Shown in pieces: positions 60,254 through 64,000 of a DNA stretch of 64,000 bases (positions within the stretch are counted from its first letter, which is position 1; every line of letters starts with the position of its first letter). Below the pieces are notes generated by a model. It worked only from the letters and a program-made list of their open reading frames with translations, had not been told where the DNA came from and did no database searches. The position numbers were made by a program, and so were the translations under genes. Source of the DNA: CS1-C013 sp964347265 (GTDB taxonomy: Archaea; Aenigmatarchaeota; Aenigmatarchaeia; Aenigmatarchaeales; Aenigmatarchaeaceae); assembly GCA_964347265.1 (NCBI GenBank), contig CAYFXV010000001.1, forward strand, positions 133,674 to 197,673. The letters run 5' to 3'.

Positions 60254-60676
60254 ATGCCAGTAATTGGAATAAATCTAAAAGCAATTGAAGCAAAAAAACA
60301 TGAAGAAATAAAAGGACCATTAAAAGTAAACAGCAATATGAATATAGTAGATGTTAAAGAACAGGATTTGCCTGCTTTGAAAAGTGAGGGATTGTTAATT
60401 GAATTCGAATACAAAACTAGATATATTGGTGAAAAACATAAGAACATAGCGGAAATTAACATTAATGGAAACATTGTTTTCTTGGGCGACGAAAAAGAAG
60501 ATATCTTAAAGGCTTGGAAAAAGGAAAAGGCTTTACCAGATAATATAAAATTCCACATAATAAGCCTTGCCTTAGACAAATGCTCTAAAAAAGCTATATT
60601 TTTGAGTGATGACCTACAATTACCACCACCGCCACTAATGGTCCCGGAAGCTAGAAAACGGTCAGAAAGAAAATAA
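60254..60676 (+). CDS. Conserved-looking soluble protein, possible SecB-like fold
   Basis: This 140-aa soluble protein contains the segments MPVIGINLKAIEAKKHEE, NSNMNIVDVKEQDL, LLIEFEYKTRYIGEKHKNIA, INGNIVFLGDEKE and a C-terminal LQLPPPPLMVPEAR. The alternation of strands with a late Pro-rich end gives a weak impression of a SecB-like fold, but I cannot support it by sequence alone. A spacer of about 75 nt separates it from the divergent 682-aa gene. No partner is evident. Confidence 0.6.
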   Translation: MPVIGINLKAIEAKKHEEIKGPLKVNSNMNIVDVKEQDLPALKSEGLLIEFEYKTRYIGEKHKNIAEININGNIVFLGDEKEDILKAWKKEKALPDNIKFHIISLALDKCSKKAIFLSDDLQLPPPPLMVPEARKRSERK

Positions 60677-60678
60677 GT

Positions 60679-60784
60679 TCAAAGAAGACCAAAAAGTAGT
60701 TCTCTGAAAGTATCATATTTTTCTCCATTAATATATTTATGACTCTCTATATCAAAAGTAAGAAATTTAAGCTTTTTCTTGCAT
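60679..60784 (-). pseudogene. Possible short gene remnant
   Basis: On the minus strand an open frame of about 34 codons without a start codon reads KLKFLTFDIES, then a short tail ending at TGA. The string resembles the first exonuclease motif of DNA polymerases or related RNase-H-like proteins (FDIE), but the stretch is too short to prove it. It may be chance. Confidence 0.15.
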
Positions 60785-60822
60785 CAATAATTCAAATTAA
60801 AACTTTTAGTTTTCTTTATCTT

Positions 60823-60922
60823 ATATCAACATAACCTATGGAAAAACATATGTTTTCAACATCTTATATGAAAATATCTATAGGAAACATCTAGTTTAGA
60901 TTTTATAAGCTGAGATTTCTAA
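60823..60922 (+). repeat. Intergenic element copy 1 (100 nt) with internal palindrome and promoter
   Basis: This element begins ATATCAACATAACC, contains the palindrome AAAACATATGTTTT (60844-60857) and ends with an invariant 42-nt block (60881-60922). The block includes a TATA-like TTTATAAGC about 25 nt before the ATG of the lipoprotein gene. The element is about 82% identical to copy 3 over 100 nt; the final 42 nt are the same in both. Confidence 0.8.
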
Positions 60923-60931
60923 ATTTATGGT

Positions 60932-62536
60932 ATGAACAATAAACAAAAAATTATAGTTAAAATATTTTCTATATTATTAGTTTTAATATTAATTAGCGGT
61001 TGTGTTAAAGAAACAACTAGAGTAGAACCAAATATTTCAATAGCAAAAAATGAAACAGAAGAACCAATAGTTGAGAAGATATCCGAACTTAATGCAACTG
61101 AAATACATGAAGAAGAAATAATCTATAAAAATAGTGTTGTAATATTTGTCGACGAATATACTTATAATCAATTAACAAATGAAATAAAAAGGCTTAAAAC
61201 AGATATTGAGAATGATTTAGATGTTAATGTTTTTTTATATAATCAAATCTTTAATGACCCCCAACAAATAAGAGAAACAATCATAAGTCATTTTAATAAT
61301 GATAAACTTATTGGTTCTATATTAATTGGAAATATACCTTTTGTGCTTTATGGAGATACACTCAGTGATTTTTATTATATGGATCTAGATGATAAGATTG
61401 ACGAGTGCTATAACAATGGAAAGGTTGACAAATCTTGCTTAGGAATTTATCCTCCTGGTGGACTGTATCCCTATATTGAAATTTGGAGTGGTAGAATTAA
61501 GCCAACAAAATCTGGACAAGAAGGAATCGAACAGATTAGATCATACTTAAATAAAAATCATGATTATAGAAACGGTAGAATTTCTTATAAAAAAAGAATT
61601 ACACTACTTAGCTTAATACATATTTTTGACTATAGTTATAATCAAGAAGATTACAATCAATTATTTCATGGCTTTGTAGAAAATTCTTTACTCTATTCCG
61701 AAAACGATATAAATATAATCTATAATAAAGATTCATCTGCCCTAAAAAACAATTATGTTAATTCTTTAAATAACCAAAATGAAATCACTTTTTTAAACAT
61801 TCATGGTACTTCTAATTCAGAATGGTTTGGTGGAACAACAAGCCTTTATTCAAATGAAATCGAGACAATAAAGCCAAATTCAATGATTTATTTTTTAAAA
61901 AGTTGCTCAAATGGAGATTTTAGTTCACCAGACTATATAGCAGGTGCATATTTGTTTTCTGGAAATTCGTTAGTTGTGATAGCAAACAGTGTAGTTAGTA
62001 TGGGTGTTGTAGATAATAGGACATTCAAAAATATAGGCCAATTGAGACTTGGAATTCCTATTGGAGACGTATATAAACATGAATCTTGTGATCTGGTATG
62101 TCATTTGTTCGGCGATCCAACTTTAAAGTTAAGGTCGGTTGATTCAATAAACTCACCAAAACTTAAAATACAAGATACCATTGTTAATTTTGGGGAGCAT
62201 GCTTTTGGTACTCAAGCAGAACTTGATTATAAAATCAGAAATGATGGCAACTCAAAATTAATAATAGAACCAGCAGGATATGGTGCAGGAGGAGTAGGTG
62301 CTAAATTGAATGGAGAAATGATAAGTAGTTATGTTCCTTTTTATTATACCTTCGAAGGACGTATTAATAAACCAATTGAAGTAGAGCCAAACTCTGAAAT
62401 AATTATTAAATTATACTTTAATCTGAAAGATGTGCCAGTAGATAAAGGCGAGTATGAAGGTTATTTTCTTGAAATGCCTACTAATGATCCTCTTAAACCC
62501 TGGATAACTATAACTCTGAAGGGAAAAGCCATTTAA
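60932..62536 (+). CDS. Gingipain/caspase-like cysteine peptidase lipoprotein with DUF1573-like end
   Basis: This 534-aa protein has a lipobox (LISGC, Cys24). The central domain has the His-Cys dyad layout of clan CD peptidases: strand then His291-Gly (FLNIHGTSNSEWFGG), and 30 residues later strand then Cys325 (IYFLKSCSNGDF), followed by an IAGAYLFSGNSLVVIANS strand. This matches the C25/gingipain-like pattern. The C-terminal domain (VNFGEHAFGTQAELDYKIRN) is DUF1573/Ig-like. It is exported and lipid-anchored. Intergenic element copy 1 supplies the promoter. The next gene is a radical SAM enzyme, and element copy 2 starts at the stop codon. Confidence 0.82.
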   Translation: MNNKQKIIVKIFSILLVLILISGCVKETTRVEPNISIAKNETEEPIVEKISELNATEIHEEEIIYKNSVVIFVDEYTYNQLTNEIKRLKTDIENDLDVNVFLYNQIFNDPQQIRETIISHFNNDKLIGSILIGNIPFVLYGDTLSDFYYMDLDDKIDECYNNGKVDKSCLGIYPPGGLYPYIEIWSGRIKPTKSGQEGIEQIRSYLNKNHDYRNGRISYKKRITLLSLIHIFDYSYNQEDYNQLFHGFVENSLLYSENDINIIYNKDSSALKNNYVNSLNNQNEITFLNIHGTSNSEWFGGTTSLYSNEIETIKPNSMIYFLKSCSNGDFSSPDYIAGAYLFSGNSLVVIANSVVSMGVVDNRTFKNIGQLRLGIPIGDVYKHESCDLVCHLFGDPTLKLRSVDSINSPKLKIQDTIVNFGEHAFGTQAELDYKIRNDGNSKLIIEPAGYGAGGVGAKLNGEMISSYVPFYYTFEGRINKPIEVEPNSEIIIKLYFNLKDVPVDKGEYEGYFLEMPTNDPLKPWITITLKGKAI

Positions 62537-62603
62537 AAATATTCTATATTTTTCCATACCAGATATGAAAATAACCTATGGAAACATCTAGTTTAGATTG
62601 ACT
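62533..62603 (+). repeat. Intergenic element copy 2 (partial)
   Basis: This copy starts at the end of the peptidase gene with a hairpin AAAAATA-TTCTA-TATTTTT (62537-62555), followed by ATATGAAAATAACC and the shared block GGAAACATCTAGTTTAGATT (62580-62599). After that it diverges from the other copies, lacking the TTATAAGCTG part. It lies upstream of the radical SAM gene. Confidence 0.75.
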
Positions 62604-62701
62604 AGAAACATAGTTAAAATCAGGCGATTTTTGGTCAAATTTTGATGAAAAATGGGTGGTTTTTGATAGGTTTTTATTTTAAAATTATAATAAATTAGTA
62701 T

Positions 62702-63835
62702 ATGAAAATTATACCGAAGATTCCAACCATTTACAAGAATAAGTTCCCAAAGAATTTTATAAACAACGTTAATGGCTGGGGAAGTTTTTCTAAACAAATA
62801 TTGCAAGATAACATCGGTAAGTTGCTTTCTTTAGATATTGATTTTGGTAATGTTTGTAGTTTAAATTGTCCGCATTGTTTTAGAAGAAACAACAGGGTTG
62901 ATTTTGGTAAAACAAAGTCAATGAATTATGAAGACATAATTGAAGTTGTTAAACAAGGTAAGAAACTTGGTTTAAGGTCTGTAAAATTTTTAGGTGCTGG
63001 TGAACCTTTCGAAGATAAAAGGTTTTTAGAATTTTTAAGAGACCTAAAGAAGTTAAATATAATACCATCGATATTTACAAAAGGTCACGTCATTGGCGAT
63101 GATAATTTAGTTGAAAAATATTATTCTAAGTATGGAATTTCTACAGGTAAAGAGCTTGTTGAAGAACTTAAAAAGGTCAATGCTAGTATCTTACTAGGTT
63201 TTAACTCTTTTGATACAGAAATTCAGGACAAAATGATTGGAGGAATAAAAGGTTATGCTCTGAAAAGAAATCGTGCCTTAGAACTTTTAATAGAAGCAGG
63301 ATTTAATAAGCATAACCCAACACATTTATGTTTGGCCGCAAACCCAATCACTAATGATAACTATAACGAAGTTTTTGAAATTTACACATGGGGAAGAATA
63401 AGAAATCTTTACGTAATAGTTTGTCCTACAATGGTTAGTGGAAGATGCGCAGAAATAAAAGCTTGGCAAAAAATAACACCGTCAAACAAAAAACTAATTG
63501 AATTATATACAAAGATTTACAAGTTTAACATCAAAAAAGGAATACAAACACTAAAACAGATTGAAGAAGAAGGAATCTCTTCTTATGCTGGTGGACATCC
63601 TTGTAATCAAGTTGCTTGCGGAATGTATGTAACTTTAACAGGAAAAGTTTTAAGATGTCCAGGTGATGATACTACTATCTTTGGAAGCATATGGAAAGAA
63701 TCATTGAAAGAAATATGGTTAAAATCTGAAAATTATGGTAGAGCAGGAACATTTAATTGCGGTTGCCCACCAAAATGGGGCAAATCAATTCCGTATAACT
63801 TATTTACAGAGATTATGATAAAATTAAAGGCTTAA
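62702..63835 (+). CDS. Radical SAM enzyme with SPASM-like C-terminus
   Basis: This 377-aa protein has the radical SAM cluster motif CSLNCPHC (Cys52, 56, 59), a GxGEP-type loop in FLGAGEPFED, and a C-terminal region with clustered Cys (PCNQVACGMYV, LRCPGDD, FNCGCPP). This is typical of SPASM or twitch auxiliary Fe-S sites in enzymes that modify peptides, proteins or sugars. The segment FGSIWKESLKEIWL is a common SPASM feature. The promoter region is AT-rich and follows element copy 2. A modification of the neighbouring exported peptidase or of a peptide substrate is possible; no precursor gene was seen. Confidence 0.88.
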   Translation: MKIIPKIPTIYKNKFPKNFINNVNGWGSFSKQILQDNIGKLLSLDIDFGNVCSLNCPHCFRRNNRVDFGKTKSMNYEDIIEVVKQGKKLGLRSVKFLGAGEPFEDKRFLEFLRDLKKLNIIPSIFTKGHVIGDDNLVEKYYSKYGISTGKELVEELKKVNASILLGFNSFDTEIQDKMIGGIKGYALKRNRALELLIEAGFNKHNPTHLCLAANPITNDNYNEVFEIYTWGRIRNLYVIVCPTMVSGRCAEIKAWQKITPSNKKLIELYTKIYKFNIKKGIQTLKQIEEEGISSYAGGHPCNQVACGMYVTLTGKVLRCPGDDTTIFGSIWKESLKEIWLKSENYGRAGTFNCGCPPKWGKSIPYNLFTEIMIKLKA

Positions 63836-63900
63836 TTTCTACATCTACATATTTCGCAAGAAACAAAATCCCAAATTCCAATTTAACTTTTCCACCACAT

Positions 63901-64000
63901 ATATCAACATAACCACATGAAAAATCACATTTTTCAGTACCATACATGAAAATAACCCTAGGAAACATCTAGTTTAGATTTTATAAGCTGAGATTTCTAA
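63901..64000 (+). repeat. Intergenic element copy 3, reaching the right edge
   Basis: This copy begins ATATCAACATAACC, has the hairpin TGAAAAAT-CAC-ATTTTTCA (63918-63936), and ends with the same 42-nt block as copy 1 (63959-64000). It may continue past the window. By analogy with copy 1 it should be the promoter region of a gene just outside the window. The stretch 63836-63900 before it holds no gene. Confidence 0.8.

Noticed and set aside
60868..63972. An eight-codon frame (MKI..GNI) present in all three intergenic elements, considered as a conserved peptide or RiPP precursor
   Set aside because: It overlaps the part of the element that is conserved at the DNA level anyway, lies upstream of the TATA-like box and has no ribosome-binding site.

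Overview
The window reads as an AT-rich archaeal chromosome segment, most likely from a DPANN lineage such as Woesearchaeota, Pacearchaeota or a relative. The support is archaeal ribosomal proteins L1, P0 (L10) and P1 (L12), TATA-like boxes placed for leaderless or near-leaderless transcripts, a tRNA gene without an encoded CCA, very small intergenic gaps with many ATGA or one-base overlaps, and many huge Asn-Xaa-Ser/Thr-rich secreted proteins. Lineage is inferred from gene content only; no phylogeny was computed.

Region 1 (about 1-40.8 kb) is a surface-glycoprotein island. It opens with a giant gene, cut by the left edge, that encodes more than 4,200 residues of N-glycosylation-rich ectodomain, one membrane segment and a C-terminal cytoplasmic HerA/VirB4-like ATPase. 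Four coiled-coil or membrane genes follow, then a second giant single-pass protein of 1,964 aa. Several of these share a short cytoplasmic helical motif that resembles SHOCT. Two almost identical secreted proteins sit on the minus strand. Next come a set of membrane-anchored Ig/NEW3-like proteins, a small HTH regulator with a 797-aa surface protein and a MinD-like ATPase, and then another run of surface proteins (1,754, 176, 702, 217 and 427 aa) ending in a 95-aa protein and a second MinD-like ATPase. My reading is a membrane-spanning surface apparatus powered or positioned by HerA- and MinD-type ATPases. This is the best candidate in the window for an undescribed system.

Region 2 (40.8-44.2 kb) is a ribosomal stalk operon (L1, P0, P1). 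It is interrupted by a Nudix-like protein that has lost its metal ligands, a GNAT acetyltransferase, and a ferredoxin-thioredoxin fusion with an altered active site.

Region 3 (44.2-60.7 kb) is mixed housekeeping and envelope genes: a HAD phosphatase, an S-layer-like protein, a short bacterial-looking alanyl-tRNA synthetase without the C-Ala domain, a beta-propeller protein, a YfcE-type phosphodiesterase, thioredoxin reductase opposite a stand-alone glutamate-synthase FMN domain, an ATP-cone/PD-(D/E)xK nuclease overlapping a membrane protein, an Mth938 protein, tRNA-Gln(CUG), a DJ-1 family protein, and a membrane protein with a discoidin-like insert.

Region 4 (60.7-64.0 kb) holds a gingipain/caspase-like lipoprotein and a radical SAM/SPASM enzyme. 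The copies of a repeated intergenic element lie around them: two full-length copies of about 100 bp (one at the right edge of the window) and a shorter related copy. All copies carry a hairpin at roughly the same offset, with different sequences.

No insertion sequence, CRISPR array or rRNA gene was seen. No stretch longer than about 260 bases lacks a gene.
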